A stretch of 64,000 nucleotides of DNA, from NCBI GenBank assembly GCA_013822265.1, contig PNKD01000001.1, positions 1 to 64,000 of the forward strand, read 5' to 3'. Below are positions 29,229 to 39,365 of the stretch, piece after piece (the first letter of the stretch is position 1; each line of letters begins with the position of its first letter). The stretch is from Leptothrix sp. (in: b-proteobacteria). GTDB taxonomy: Bacteria; Pseudomonadota; Gammaproteobacteria; Burkholderiales; Burkholderiaceae_C. The translations under genes and the position numbers were made by a program. The notes beneath the pieces are model-generated. The model was given only the letters and a program-made list of their open reading frames with translations, was not told the DNA's origin and searched no databases.

Positions 29229-30416
29229 ATGCCGAGCAAACGTGTGGTGGTGGGCTTGAGCGGCGGGGTCGACTCCGCGGTCACGGCCTACCTGCTGAAA
29301 GCGCAGGGCCACGAGGTGGTAGGCATCTTCATGAAGAACTGGGAGGGTGACGACCGACCCGCAGGGCCGGGCGGCGACGACGGCTGCTGCTCCAGCAACG
29401 CCGATTTCGTCGATGCCGCCGCGGTGGCCGACGTGCTGGGCATAGAGATCGAGCACGTCAACTTCGCCGCCGAATACAAGGACCGCGTCTTCGCCGAGTT
29501 CCTGCGCGAGTACGCCGCCGGCCGCACGCCCAACCCCGATGTCCTCTGCAACGCCGAGATCAAGTTCAAGGCCTTTCTCGACCACGCGATGCGGCTGGGC
29601 GCCGAGTGCATCGCCACCGGGCATTACGCCAGGGTGCGTGACCGCGACGGTGTCTTCGAACTGCTCAAGGGGCTGGATCCGGCCAAGGACCAGAGCTACT
29701 TCCTGCACCGCCTGAACCAGGCCCAACTCGCGAAGACACTGTTCCCGGTGGGTGAGCTGCACAAGACCGAGGTGCGGCGCATCGCCGCGGAGATCGGCCT
29801 GCCCAATGCGAGGAAGAAGGACAGCACCGGCATCTGCTTCATCGGCGAGCGGCCCTTTCGCGACTTCCTCAACCGCTACCTCAGCCACGCGCCCGGGCCC
29901 ATGGTCGACGAGCACGGGCGCGAGCTCGGGCGCCACGTGGGCCTGAGCTTCTACACGCTGGGCCAGCGCCAGGGCCTGGGCATAGGCGGTACGGCCGGCG
30001 GCGCCTGTGCCGGCGGCCTGCACGCGCCCTGGTACGTGGCGCACAAGGACGTGGCGAGCAACACGCTGCACGTGGTGCAGGGCCACGGGCACCCGTGGCT
30101 GCTGTCGGGCTGGCTGGAGGCCGAGGACTGCAGCTGGGTCGCCGGCACCGCACCGGCGCCGGGCCGGCTGGCGGCCAAGACGCGCTACCGCCAGGCCGAC
30201 GCCGCCTGCACGCTGGCCGCCACGGCGGCCGGCTTCCGGCTCGACTTCAGCAGCCCGCAGTGGGCCGTGACGCCGGGCCAGAGCGCCGTGCTCTACGACG
30301 GCGAGGTCTGCCTGGGCGGCGGCGTGATCGCGCGTGCCGCCAGGCCCGAAGTGACGCCGGCGCGCGCGCCGTCGGCACCGCGGCGGCGCAGCCGCCGGCC
30401 GGCCCGCAGCGGCTGA
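29229..30416 (+). CDS. mnmA: tRNA 2-thiouridine(34) synthase MnmA
   Basis: 395 residues. PP-loop [10 protein letters not shown] at residue about 8, first catalytic Cys in [14 protein letters not shown], second in [10 protein letters not shown], plus the [10 protein letters not shown] and ATGHYARV elements. It thiolates U34 of tRNA Lys/Glu/Gln. The last ~25 residues ([25 protein letters not shown]) are a basic extension absent from typical MnmA. Divergent from the broken Bug gene. Confidence 0.96.
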   Translation: MPSKRVVVGLSGGVDSAVTAYLLKAQGHEVVGIFMKNWEGDDRPAGPGGDDGCCSSNADFVDAAAVADVLGIEIEHVNFAAEYKDRVFAEFLREYAAGRTPNPDVLCNAEIKFKAFLDHAMRLGAECIATGHYARVRDRDGVFELLKGLDPAKDQSYFLHRLNQAQLAKTLFPVGELHKTEVRRIAAEIGLPNARKKDSTGICFIGERPFRDFLNRYLSHAPGPMVDEHGRELGRHVGLSFYTLGQRQGLGIGGTAGGACAGGLHAPWYVAHKDVASNTLHVVQGHGHPWLLSGWLEAEDCSWVAGTAPAPGRLAAKTRYRQADAACTLAATAAGFRLDFSSPQWAVTPGQSAVLYDGEVCLGGGVIARAARPEVTPARAPSAPRRRSRRPARSG

Positions 30417-30466
30417 TCGCCGCCGGCGCGCCTCAACCCCCGGCGTGCGGTGCCGATACCTCACGC

Positions 30467-31096
30467 ATGCCCCGCTTCGCTTTCCCCTCGCGGCACGCGC
30501 TCGCCGCCGCTGGCGCGCTGCTGCTCGCCAAGCTGCCGGCCCCGGCGGCCACCGTCGAAGTGACGGTGCTGGGCAGCGACGGCCGGCCGCTGCCCGAAAC
30601 CGTGGTCTTCCTCGAATCGCGCCAGGCCGCTGCCGCGGCACATCCGCTGCCGGCGATCGAGATCGCCCAGGTCGAGCGCCGCTTCGTGCCACGGGTGACG
30701 GTGGTCACCACCGGCACCGCGGTGAGCTTTCCGAACCGCGACACCGTGCGCCACCACGTCTACTCGTTCTCGCCGGTCAAGCCCTTCGAGCTCAAGCTCT
30801 ACGCCGGCACGCCGGCGACCCCGGAGAGCTTCGACAAGCCCGGCATCGCCGTGCTCGGCTGCAACATCCACGACGCCATGGTCGCCTGGGTGGTGGCGGT
30901 GGAAACACCGCATTTCGCGATCGCCGGCGCCCATGGCACGCTGCGCCTGGACATGGTGCCGCCGGGCCACTACCGGCTGCGCAGCTGGCACGCCGGCCTG
31001 CCCCCCGGCACCGCCGCCGCCACCGAGGCGCTGGTGGTGCCGGCCGGCGGTGCTCGTGTGCAGGTCAAGCTGCCGCTGACGGCCGCGGCGCCGTGA
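30467..31096 (+). CDS. Secreted cupredoxin-like copper protein (methylamine-utilisation/plastocyanin-like)
   Basis: 209 residues. Signal peptide through LLLAKLPAPAAT, then a plastocyanin/azurin-like fold with the copper ligand pattern: His in VRHHVYSFS, Cys in VLGCNIHD, His and Met in NIHDAMVAW. TTGTAVSFPNRDTV is typical of the family commonly annotated as methylamine utilisation protein. It is likely a periplasmic electron carrier or copper sensor. The TGA overlaps GTG of the next gene (GTGA), so the copper protein and the GGDEF-EAL protein are coupled. Confidence 0.75.
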   Translation: MPRFAFPSRHALAAAGALLLAKLPAPAATVEVTVLGSDGRPLPETVVFLESRQAAAAAHPLPAIEIAQVERRFVPRVTVVTTGTAVSFPNRDTVRHHVYSFSPVKPFELKLYAGTPATPESFDKPGIAVLGCNIHDAMVAWVVAVETPHFAIAGAHGTLRLDMVPPGHYRLRSWHAGLPPGTAAATEALVVPAGGARVQVKLPLTAAAP

Positions 31097-33492
31097 GCGG
31101 CTTGCGGCGCTGGTGGGCGCGGCGGCTGTCGTCGCGCATCTTCACGCTCTTCTTCGGGCTGCTGCTGGCCGTGCAGCTGACGGTGCTGGTGGTCGTCGAC
31201 AGCAGCGTCGGCCGCAACGCGCGCCAGCTGCTGGCCGCCGAACTCGTCACCGGCCAGAGCGTCTGGGAAGAACTGCTCAAGCAGCGCGCCGGCACGCTGA
31301 CGCTGGGCGCCTCGGTGCTGGCGCAGGACTTCGGCTTTCGTGCCGCCGTCAACTCCATGGACATCGACACGCTGCGCTCGGCACTGGGCAACCACGGCGA
31401 CCGTGTCAAGGCCACCGTGACGGCCATGCTGGCGCCCGACCTGTCGCTGCTGGCCGTGGCCGAGGGTCAGGACGACGCCGTGGCGCGCGCGCTGCAGCCG
31501 CTGATCCCCGGCCTGGCGCAAAGCGGCAACGCCCTGGCCGTGGTCGGCGAGCTGCCCTACCAGCTGGTGATGGCACCGGTGCGCTCGCCGCTGCTGAGCG
31601 GCTACGTCGTGATGGGCTTCGCGCTCGACCAGGCGTTGCTGCGCGACATGAAACGTGTCTCCGGCCTCGACGTGGTGATGCTGGTGCGCGCGCCGGCGGG
31701 CCGCGAGCGCGCCCCGCTGGCGACGCTGGCGGCGTCCGACACCGGTGCGCTGCTGCTTCACGGCGCGGCCGGCCCCGAGCTGCCGCTGGCCGCCGGCCCG
31801 CACCTGCTGCGCAGCATGACACCCGCCGACGGCCCCGGCGGGCGCCTGCGCGTCGTGCTGCTGCGCGCGGTGGCCGACGCGGTCGCGCCCTACCGCCCGC
31901 TGCAGGCCACGCTGGCCGCTCTGACGCTGGCGGCGCTGGCGCTGGCGCTCGTCGTGAGCCTGGCCACCGCGCGCCGCGTGACGACGCCGCTGCGTTCGCT
32001 GGTGCGCGCCAGCGAGCGGGTGGGCCGCGGCGACTACGCCCAGGCGCTGGAGCACACCCATCGCGAGGACGAGATCGGCGAGCTGGCGCGCTCCTTCGAC
32101 CACATGCGCGTGAGCATCGCGAGCAACGAGGACGCCATCCGCAAGCTGGCCTTCTGGGACCCGCTGACCGGCCTGCCGAATCGCGCGCAGTTCCGCGACG
32201 CCGTGCAGGCCGCGATCGCGGTGGCCGCGCAGGGTCACACGCCGGTGGCGGTGGTGATGCTCGACCTCGACCGCTTCAAGCATGTCAACGACGTGCTGGG
32301 TTATGCCTTCGGCGACCGCCTGCTCAAGGGCGTGGCGGCACGGCTGGCCGCGCACCCGCTGTGCCGGCAGGGCCTGGTGGCGCGGCTGTCGGGCGACGAA
32401 TTCGCGCTGCTGCTGCCGCGCTGCGGCGCCGTGCAGGCGCTGGCCGTGGCCGAGGAAGTGGCGCTCGTCTTCCACCTGCCGCTCAAGCTCGATGACCACA
32501 CGGTCGACGTCGCTGCCGGCTTCGGCGTGGCCTGCTTCCCCGAGCATGCCGGCGACGTCGACACCCTGATCAACCACGCCGAGGTGGCGATGTACGCCGC
32601 CAAGCGCAAGACGCGCATGGCCATGGTCTACGACCCGGCCACCGACGCCGCCAGCGCGCTGACGCTGTCGCTGCTGACCGAGCTGCGCCACGCGCTGGAG
32701 CATGACGAGCTGCGCCTGTTCCTGCAGCCCAAGATCGCACTCAACGGCCCGCGCGCCGGCGAGTTGGTGGGCGCCGAGGCGCTGGTGCGCTGGCAGCACC
32801 CGCAGCGCGGCATGGTGCCGCCGATGGAGTTCATCCCGTTTGCCGAGCAGACCGGCTTCGTGCGCCAGCTCACGCTGTGGATGCTGGAGGCCACCGCACG
32901 CGAGTGGCCGCGGCTGCAGGCGCTGGGCCTGGAGCGCGTGTCGGTCAACCTGAGCACGCGCGACCTCATGGACCAGGAGCTGCCGGCCAAGCTGCGGGCG
33001 CTGCTGCAGCGCCACCCGATGCCGGCACAGGCGCTGTGCCTGGAGATCACCGAGAGCGCCATCATGGACGAGCCGCAGCGCGCCGAGGCGACGCTGAACG
33101 CGCTGAGCGAGGCCGGCTACAAGCTCAGCATCGACGACTTCGGCACCGGTTACTCGAGCCTGGCCTACCTCAAGCGCCTGCCCGTGGACGAGCTGAAGAT
33201 CGACAAGAGCTTCGTGATGGCGATGGGGCGCGACGAGGACGACGCCAAGATCGTGCGCAGCACCATCGACCTGGCGCACAACCTGGGCCTGACCGTGGTC
33301 GCCGAGGGGGTCGAGAACGCCGCCACGCTGGCGCGCCTGGCGGCGCTGGATTGCGACGAGGGCCAGGGATACCACATGAGCCGGCCGCTGCCGGCCGGCG
33401 AGATGACGGCCTTTGCCGACCAATGGGCCGGGCGCACGCCGGCCGCGGCGCCGACAGCGCGAGCGACCCCCTCGGCGGCGGCCCTGGTCTAG
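31093..33492 (+). CDS. Membrane sensor with HAMP, GGDEF and EAL domains
   Basis: 799 residues: helix 1 (FTLFFGLLLAVQLTVLVVVD, residues about 12-32), a periplasmic double-sensor domain (about 35-270), helix 2 (about 273-293), HAMP, GGDEF (GLPNRAQF near 359; signature SGDEF near 432) and EAL (GAEALVRW near 560; DDFGTGYSS later). The EAL residues needed for catalysis (E, N, E, DD, K, E) appear to be present, so phosphodiesterase activity against c-di-GMP is expected; the SGDEF variant may still be a cyclase. The convergent adenosine deaminase gene overlaps its end by four bases (CTAG). Confidence 0.92.
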   Translation: MSGLRRWWARRLSSRIFTLFFGLLLAVQLTVLVVVDSSVGRNARQLLAAELVTGQSVWEELLKQRAGTLTLGASVLAQDFGFRAAVNSMDIDTLRSALGNHGDRVKATVTAMLAPDLSLLAVAEGQDDAVARALQPLIPGLAQSGNALAVVGELPYQLVMAPVRSPLLSGYVVMGFALDQALLRDMKRVSGLDVVMLVRAPAGRERAPLATLAASDTGALLLHGAAGPELPLAAGPHLLRSMTPADGPGGRLRVVLLRAVADAVAPYRPLQATLAALTLAALALALVVSLATARRVTTPLRSLVRASERVGRGDYAQALEHTHREDEIGELARSFDHMRVSIASNEDAIRKLAFWDPLTGLPNRAQFRDAVQAAIAVAAQGHTPVAVVMLDLDRFKHVNDVLGYAFGDRLLKGVAARLAAHPLCRQGLVARLSGDEFALLLPRCGAVQALAVAEEVALVFHLPLKLDDHTVDVAAGFGVACFPEHAGDVDTLINHAEVAMYAAKRKTRMAMVYDPATDAASALTLSLLTELRHALEHDELRLFLQPKIALNGPRAGELVGAEALVRWQHPQRGMVPPMEFIPFAEQTGFVRQLTLWMLEATAREWPRLQALGLERVSVNLSTRDLMDQELPAKLRALLQRHPMPAQALCLEITESAIMDEPQRAEATLNALSEAGYKLSIDDFGTGYSSLAYLKRLPVDELKIDKSFVMAMGRDEDDAKIVRSTIDLAHNLGLTVVAEGVENAATLARLAALDCDEGQGYHMSRPLPAGEMTAFADQWAGRTPAAAPTARATPSAAALV

Positions 33493-34571
33493 AGCCGCGC
33501 GCCGGGCCCCGCGTGCACGGGCGGCATCGGAAAGGCCGCGATCGCCGCCAGCGCGGCGTCGCGCTGCGCCGCGGGCAGGAAACTGTGTCGTGCCGCCGCG
33601 GCGGCCATGGCCAGCAGGTCGACCTCGTCGAGCGTGGTGTGCCGCAGCAGCGCCGCGGCTTCCTGGCTCTGGTCGATGCAGCTCATGAGCCGGTTGTCGG
33701 TGTGGTAGCTCAGGCTCACGCCGGCACGCCACAGATCGGCGATGGGGTGGGTCTCCAGCGACTTGGCGGCGCCGGTGTGCACGTTGCTCGTCGGGCAGAC
33801 CTCCAGGTGCAGCCCGCGCGCGCGCACCTCGTCGATCATCCAGCGCCGCGCCGGGTCGCGCAGTGCGTCCACCAGGTGCACGCCGTGGCCGATGCGCGTG
33901 GCGCCGTGGTCGGCGGCTTCGAGCACGCGCTCCGCGGCGTCGGCCTCGGCGGCGTGCAGCGTGATCGCCAGGCCGGCTTCGCGCACCAGCCGCAGCGCCG
34001 CCGCATGCTGGGCCGGCGGGTGACCGAACTCGGCGCCGGCGAGGTCGAAGCCGACCACGCCGCGGCCCTGGTACTCGAGCGCCAGCCGCGCCGCACGCTC
34101 GGTCTGTGCCGGCGGCAGGTGGCGCATGGCGCAGACGATGAGGCCGCACTTCTCGCCCAGCGGCAGGCGGCTCCTGGCCAGGCCGGCCAGCAGCGCCTCC
34201 AGCGTGGCCTCGCCCGAGACGCCGTGGTCCTCGAACAGCAGCGGCGCGATGCGGAACTCGGCCAGCACGGCACCCTCGGCGGCGGCGTCTTCGGCAGCCT
34301 CGAAGGCCACGCGCTCCATCGCCGCCGGGCTCGCCATGGCCTCCACGGTGAGCGCAAAACCCTCGAGGTACTTCACCAGGCTGCCGGCGTGGGCGTTGGC
34401 GTCGAACCAGGCGGCCAGCCCGGCCACGGTGTCGGCGGCCGGGCGGATGCCGCGCTGGTGCAGCAGTTCGAGCAGCGTGGCCACGCGCAGGCCACCGTCG
34501 AGGTGTTCGTGCAGCAGCACCTTGGGCAGCTGGCGGGCGCGGGCCAGGGGATCGCCGAGCGGGGTCGTCAT
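33489..34571 (-). CDS. add: Adenosine deaminase
   Basis: 360 residues. HxH metal motif in LLHEHLDGG, LHAAEADAAERV, HGVHLVD, CPTSNVHTGAAKSLETHPIADL and the HTDN metal-binding motif are all present, the full set for adenosine/AMP deaminases. It makes inosine from adenosine in the cytoplasm. It faces the divergent nucleoside ABC transporter operon (140 bases), consistent with joint regulation. Confidence 0.93.
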   Translation of the reverse strand: MTTPLGDPLARARQLPKVLLHEHLDGGLRVATLLELLHQRGIRPAADTVAGLAAWFDANAHAGSLVKYLEGFALTVEAMASPAAMERVAFEAAEDAAAEGAVLAEFRIAPLLFEDHGVSGEATLEALLAGLARSRLPLGEKCGLIVCAMRHLPPAQTERAARLALEYQGRGVVGFDLAGAEFGHPPAQHAAALRLVREAGLAITLHAAEADAAERVLEAADHGATRIGHGVHLVDALRDPARRWMIDEVRARGLHLEVCPTSNVHTGAAKSLETHPIADLWRAGVSLSYHTDNRLMSCIDQSQEAAALLRHTTLDEVDLLAMAAAAARHSFLPAAQRDAALAAIAAFPMPPVHAGPGARL

Positions 34572-34711
34572 GGCTCGATGCTAACCACGGACATGCAGGC
34601 GGCCGGCACGGCGGTGGCCGCCGTCCACCCCCGAAACCGCGGGTGAACCGCGGCGGCCGGGCGGCGCGAGTCTTGCTATCCTGCCCCACCTCGATCGGAG
34701 ACCGCACGCCC

Positions 34712-35722
34712 ATGTTCCGCCTGCCCCGCAAGACCGTCGCCACGGCCACCGCCGCCGCGCTGCATGCCGCCATCGCCGCGGCCGCCCTGGGGGCCGCGCA
34801 CGGCAGCGCGCAGGCCGAACCCGCCGTCATCTACGACATGGGCGGCAAGTTCGACAAGAGCTTCAACCAGGCCGGCTTCGAAGGCGCCGAACGCTGGAGG
34901 AAGGAGACCGGCAAGCCCTACACCGAGTTCGAGATCAGCAACCCCGCGCAGCGCGAGCAGGCGCAGCGCCGCATGGCGCAGCGCGGCGCCGACCCCATCG
35001 TCGGCATCGGCTTCAGCCAGGGCAGCAGCATGGAGAAGGTGGCCAAGGACTTCCCGAAGCTGAAGTTCGCCGTCATCGACGCCGTCGTCAAGCTGCCCAA
35101 CGTGCAGAGCATCCTGTTCAAGGAGCAAGAGGGCAGCTTCCTCGTCGGCATGATGGCCGCGATGGCCAGCAAGACCGGCAAGGTGGGCTTCGTCGGCGGC
35201 ATGGACATCCCGCTCATCCGCCGCTTCCAGTGCGGCTTCGAGCAGGGCGCGAAGTACGCCAACCCGAAGGTGGAGACCAGCGCCAACATGACCGGCACCA
35301 CACCCACCGCCTGGAACGACCCGGCACGCGGCGCCGAGCTCGCCAAGGCGCAGTTCGCGGCCGGCGTCGACGTGATCTTCGCTGCCGCGGGCGGCACCGG
35401 CCTGGGCGTCTACCAGGCCGCCAAGGATGCGAAGAAGCTGGCCATCGGCGTCGACAGCAACCAGAACCACGTGCAGCCGGGCACCATGCTCACCAGCATG
35501 GTCAAGCGCGTCGACGTGGCCGTCTACCAGGCCTTCAAGGGGGTCACGCCCGGCGTCACCAGCCTGGGCCTGAAGGAGGGCGGCGTCGATGTCGCGCTCG
35601 ACGAGCACAACGCCAGGCTGGTGACGCCCGAGATGAAGAGGCGCGTCGACGCGGCGCGCGCCGACATCGTCGCCGGCAAGATCCAGGTCATCGACTTCAT
35701 GGCGAACAACGCCTGCAGGTGA
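34712..35722 (+). CDS. BMP-family nucleoside ABC transporter substrate-binding protein
   Basis: 336 residues. Signal peptide MFRLPRKTVATATAAALHAAIAAAALGAAHGSAQA, then the BMP/PnrA domain (VIYDMGGKFDKSFNQAGFEGAERW, GFVGGMDIPLIRRFQCGFEQGAKY, GVDSNQNHVQPGTMLTSMVKRVD). No lipobox Cys was seen, so it is a soluble periplasmic protein. BMP proteins bind nucleosides. The next three genes give its ATPase and two permeases. Confidence 0.94.
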   Translation: MFRLPRKTVATATAAALHAAIAAAALGAAHGSAQAEPAVIYDMGGKFDKSFNQAGFEGAERWRKETGKPYTEFEISNPAQREQAQRRMAQRGADPIVGIGFSQGSSMEKVAKDFPKLKFAVIDAVVKLPNVQSILFKEQEGSFLVGMMAAMASKTGKVGFVGGMDIPLIRRFQCGFEQGAKYANPKVETSANMTGTTPTAWNDPARGAELAKAQFAAGVDVIFAAAGGTGLGVYQAAKDAKKLAIGVDSNQNHVQPGTMLTSMVKRVDVAVYQAFKGVTPGVTSLGLKEGGVDVALDEHNARLVTPEMKRRVDAARADIVAGKIQVIDFMANNACR

Positions 35723-37293
35723 TGCCGGTGCAGGCTGTGGTTGCTGCCACGGGGGCCTCGCGGCCCCCGGCTGTCTTGATGCGCGGCATCGACAAGCGCT
35801 TCGGCGCCGTGCACGCCAACCGCGCCGTGCAGCTGCGCGTGGCGCGCGGCACGGTGCACGGCATCGTGGGCGAAAACGGGGCCGGCAAGAGCACGCTGAT
35901 GTCCATCCTCTATGGCTTCTACGAGGCCGATGCGGGCGAGATCGCCATCGACGGCAGGCCGGTGCGCATCAAGGGCTCGCGCGAGGCGATAGGCCTGGGC
36001 ATCGGCATGGTGCACCAGCACTTCATGCTCGTCGACACGCTGAGCGCGCTCGACAACGTGATGCTCGGCGCCGAGCCCTCGTGGCGGCTGGACGCCGCGC
36101 GCGCCGAAGTGCGCGCCCGGCTCGACACGCTGATGCACGACACCGGCCTCGTGGTGGCGCTGGACACGCTGGTGGCCGACCTGCCGGTGGGCGAACGCCA
36201 GCGGCTGGAGATCCTCAAGGCGCTGTTCCGCGGCGCGCGCATCCTCATCCTCGACGAGCCCACCGCGGTGCTGACGCCGCAGGAGACCGACCAGCTCTTC
36301 GACACCCTGCGCGGCCTGCGCGCGCGCGGCACCACCGTCTTGCTGATCACGCACAAGCTGCGCGAGATCATGGCGCTGTGCGACGCGGTGACGGTGATGC
36401 GCGGCGGCCAGGTGGTGCTCGACGCGGCCATCGCCGACACCAGCATCGACGGCCTGGCCGAGGCCATGGTGGGCCGGCGCGTCAACCTCGGCCGCCGCGG
36501 CGCCGCCGCGCAGCCCGGCGCCGTGCTGCTGGCGGCGCGCGGCCTGGGGCTCAGCGACGAGCTGGGCGTGGCGCGGCTGGCCGACGTCTCGCTGCAGCTG
36601 CGCGCCGGCGAGATCGTCGGCGTCGCCGGTGTCTCGGGCAACGGCCAGAGCGAGCTGCTCGACGTGCTCTCGGGCCTGCAGGCGCCCGACCAGGGCGAGA
36701 TGACGCTGGGCGGCAAGACCTTCACGCCCGCGCACTGGCTGAGCCCGCGCCGGGCGCGTGCGCTGCACCTGGCGCACGTGCCCGAAGACCGCCACCGCCG
36801 CGGCATGGTGCTGCCGTTCGAGGCCTGGGAGTCGGCCGTGCTGGGCTACCAGGGCCGGCCACGCTACAGCCGCGGGCTTTTCGGCTGGATGCGCCGCCGC
36901 CCGATGCACGACGACACCGCCGCGATGATGGCGCGCTATGACGTGCGGCCGCGCAACCCGGCGCTGCGCAGCAGCAAGTTCAGCGGCGGCAACCAGCAAA
37001 AGCTGGTGCTGGCGCGCGAGGCCCAGCTCTTCGACCAGCCGCCGCAGGTGCTGCTGGTGGGCCAGCCGACCCGTGGCGTCGACATCGGCGCCATCGAGTT
37101 CATCCACGGCCGCCTGCGCGAGATGCGCGACGCCGGCGGTGCGGTGCTGGTGGTGTCGTCCGAGCTCGACGAGATCCTGGCGCTCGCCGACCGCGTGATC
37201 GTGATGAACGCCGGGCGCATCGCCGGCGAACTGCCTATCGATCAATGCAGCGAAGCCGCGCTGGGCCGGCTGATGGGCGGGGCGGGCCACTGA
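35722..37293 (+). CDS. Nucleoside ABC transporter ATP-binding protein (two ABC domains)
   Basis: 523 residues with two fused ABC domains. Domain 1: Walker A GENGAGKSTL, Q-loop region, signature degenerated to LPVGERQRLEI, Walker B ILILDEPTAVL. Domain 2: Walker A region VSGNGQSELL (degenerate), signature SGGNQQKLVL, Walker B VLLVGQPTRGVD (degenerate). This is the usual layout of sugar/nucleoside (RbsA/NupA-type) importers, with complementary halves. ATG 35722 overlaps the previous stop by one base (TGATG). Confidence 0.94.
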   Translation: MPVQAVVAATGASRPPAVLMRGIDKRFGAVHANRAVQLRVARGTVHGIVGENGAGKSTLMSILYGFYEADAGEIAIDGRPVRIKGSREAIGLGIGMVHQHFMLVDTLSALDNVMLGAEPSWRLDAARAEVRARLDTLMHDTGLVVALDTLVADLPVGERQRLEILKALFRGARILILDEPTAVLTPQETDQLFDTLRGLRARGTTVLLITHKLREIMALCDAVTVMRGGQVVLDAAIADTSIDGLAEAMVGRRVNLGRRGAAAQPGAVLLAARGLGLSDELGVARLADVSLQLRAGEIVGVAGVSGNGQSELLDVLSGLQAPDQGEMTLGGKTFTPAHWLSPRRARALHLAHVPEDRHRRGMVLPFEAWESAVLGYQGRPRYSRGLFGWMRRRPMHDDTAAMMARYDVRPRNPALRSSKFSGGNQQKLVLAREAQLFDQPPQVLLVGQPTRGVDIGAIEFIHGRLREMRDAGGAVLVVSSELDEILALADRVIVMNAGRIAGELPIDQCSEAALGRLMGGAGH

Positions 37294-37294
37294 A

Positions 37295-38404
37295 ATGACC
37301 CAAGAGGTTGAACTGCCGCGCTGGATGGACGTGGCGCTGCTGCCGCTGGTCAACCTGGGCATTGCGCTGCTGGTGGCCGGTGCCGTGGTCGCCCTCGTCG
37401 GCTTCCAGCCCGGCCAGGTGCTGGCGCTGCTGCTCGAGGGTGCGTTCGGCTCGCAGGCCGGCATCAGCTACACGCTGTACTACGCCACCACCTTCGTCTT
37501 CACCGGGTTGGCCGTGGCGGTGGCCTTCCACGGCGGGCTGTTCAACATCGGCGGCGAGGGCCAGGCCATCCTGGGCGGGCTGGGCGCCGGTCTCGCGGCG
37601 CTGGGCCTGGCCGACACGCTGCCGGCCTGGCTGGTGCTGCCGCTGGTGGTGCTGGGCGCGGCGCTGCTGGGCATGGTGTGGGCGGCCATCCCCGGCGCGC
37701 TGCAGGCCTGGCGCGGCAGCCACACCGTCATCACCACCATCATGTTCAACTTCATCGCCTCGGCGCTGCTGGGCTGGCTGCTGGTGGGCCCGCTCAAGGA
37801 GGCCGGCAACATGACACCCGAGAGCCGCGCCTTCGGCGACGCGGCGCACGTGCCGGGGCTGCACGAGGCGCTGGCCTGGCTGGGCGTCGAGTGGCCGCGC
37901 ACGCCGCTCAACCTGAGCCTGCTGCTGGCCCTGGCCGCCGCGGTGCTGGTGTGGCTGGCGCTGTGGAAGACACGCGGCGGCTACGCGCTGCGCGCGGTGG
38001 GCTTCGCGCCCGACGCGGCGGTGTACGGCGGCATCCGGCCCAAGGGGTTGATCGTGGCGTCTATGGCCGCCTCGGGCGCACTGGCCGGGCTGGTGGGCGT
38101 GAACGAGATTGCCGGCGTGCACGGCCGCCTGCTGCCCGACTTCGTCGCCGGCGCCGGCTTCGCGGGCATCGCCGTCAGCCTGATCGGGCGCAACCACCCG
38201 CTGGGCATCGTCGGTGCCGCGGTGCTGTTCGGCGCGCTGTACCAGGGCGGCTCGGAGCTGGCGTTCGAGATCAACGGCTTCAGCCGCGACATGGTGTTCA
38301 TGCTGCAGGGGCTGATCGTGCTGTTCGCCGGCGCCATGGCGCAGGTGGCGGCGCCGGCGCTGTTCAAGGCCTGGCGCGCGTTCGGGGGCGGCCGCCATGG
38401 ATGA
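37295..38404 (+). CDS. Nucleoside ABC transporter permease 1
   Basis: 369 residues, BPD_transp_2 family, about ten membrane helices. FHGGLFNIGGEGQAILGG, GSHTVITTIMFNFIASALLGWL and GFAGIAVSLIGRNHPLGIVGAAVLFG are signature regions of NupB/BmpC-type permeases. Starts one base after the ATPase stop and overlaps the second permease by eight bases. Confidence 0.93.
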   Translation: MTQEVELPRWMDVALLPLVNLGIALLVAGAVVALVGFQPGQVLALLLEGAFGSQAGISYTLYYATTFVFTGLAVAVAFHGGLFNIGGEGQAILGGLGAGLAALGLADTLPAWLVLPLVVLGAALLGMVWAAIPGALQAWRGSHTVITTIMFNFIASALLGWLLVGPLKEAGNMTPESRAFGDAAHVPGLHEALAWLGVEWPRTPLNLSLLLALAAAVLVWLALWKTRGGYALRAVGFAPDAAVYGGIRPKGLIVASMAASGALAGLVGVNEIAGVHGRLLPDFVAGAGFAGIAVSLIGRNHPLGIVGAAVLFGALYQGGSELAFEINGFSRDMVFMLQGLIVLFAGAMAQVAAPALFKAWRAFGGGRHG

Positions 38405-39365
38405 GGTCTTCATCGGCACGCTGGTGGCCAGCACGCTGCGCGTCTCGGTGCCGCTGATCCTGTGCGCGCTGGCCGGTGTGCTGAGCGAGCGCTCGGGCGT
38501 CATCGACCTCGGCCTCGAAGGCAAGATGCTGCTCACGGCCTTCGCCACCGCGGCGGTGGGCGTGGCCAGCGGCTCGCTGGCGCTGGCGCTGTTGGCGGCG
38601 CTGGGCGTGGGCGTGGCGCTGTCGATGCTGCACGGCTACGCCTGCGTCAGCCACGGCGGCGACCAGGTCGTGCTGGGCGTGGCCATCACGATGATCGCCG
38701 GCGGCCTTTCGGTGGTGCTGGGCATCGCCTGGTTCGCTCAGGGCGGGCAGACGCCGCCGGTGCCCGAGGCCGTGCGACTGGGCCGCTGGTTCGTCGGCGC
38801 CGGCGAGGGGGTGGCGCAGCTGCCGCTGGTGGGCAAGGCCTTGTCGCTGGCGCTGTTCGGCCACAACCTGATGGTCTACGGCGCGCTGGCCGCGGTGGCC
38901 GGCGTGTGGTGGCTGCTGTACCGCACGCGCTTCGGGCTGCGCCTGCGCGCCACCGGCGAGAACCCGACCATGGTCGACGCCGCCGGCGTCGGCGTGAAGG
39001 CGCTGCGCTACCAGGCGCTGGCGCTCAACGGCGTGCTCAGTGCGCTGGCCGGCGCCTACCTCGTGGTCGCGCAGAACCCCAGCTTCATCCCCAACATGAC
39101 GGCCGGCCGCGGTTTCATGGCGCTGGCGGCGATGATCTTCGGCAAGTGGCACCCGGTGGGCGCGCTGTGGGCCTGCCTGCTGTTCGGCTTTCTCGATGCC
39201 GTCTCGATCCGCATGCAGGGCGCCGAGCTGCCCCTCGTCGGCGCCGTGCCGGTGCAGTTCATCCAGGCCCTGCCCTACGTGCTGACCGTGGTGCTGCTGG
39301 CCGGTTTCATAGGCCGCAGCGTGGCGCCGGCGGCGCTGGGCCGGCCCTATGTCAAGGAGCGCTGA
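38397..39365 (+). CDS. Nucleoside ABC transporter permease 2
   Basis: 322 residues, BPD_transp_2 family. AGVLSERSGVIDLGLEGKMLL at the start, YRTRFGLRLRATGENPTMVDAAGV in the middle, and GRGFMALAAMIFGKWHP near the end are conserved in NupC/BmpD-type permeases, which partner with the longer permease. Completes a four-component BMP-dependent importer that brings nucleosides into the cell. Confidence 0.93.
   Translation: MDEVFIGTLVASTLRVSVPLILCALAGVLSERSGVIDLGLEGKMLLTAFATAAVGVASGSLALALLAALGVGVALSMLHGYACVSHGGDQVVLGVAITMIAGGLSVVLGIAWFAQGGQTPPVPEAVRLGRWFVGAGEGVAQLPLVGKALSLALFGHNLMVYGALAAVAGVWWLLYRTRFGLRLRATGENPTMVDAAGVGVKALRYQALALNGVLSALAGAYLVVAQNPSFIPNMTAGRGFMALAAMIFGKWHPVGALWACLLFGFLDAVSIRMQGAELPLVGAVPVQFIQALPYVLTVVLLAGFIGRSVAPAALGRPYVKER

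Noticed and set aside
27402-30692. 1096-codon minus frame
   Set aside because: Only the short Bug-like segment (about 28720-29123) is meaningful; the rest is antisense to purC-M14 and mnmA.
30970-34830. 1286-codon minus frame
   Set aside because: Antisense and out of frame to the GGDEF-EAL and add genes.
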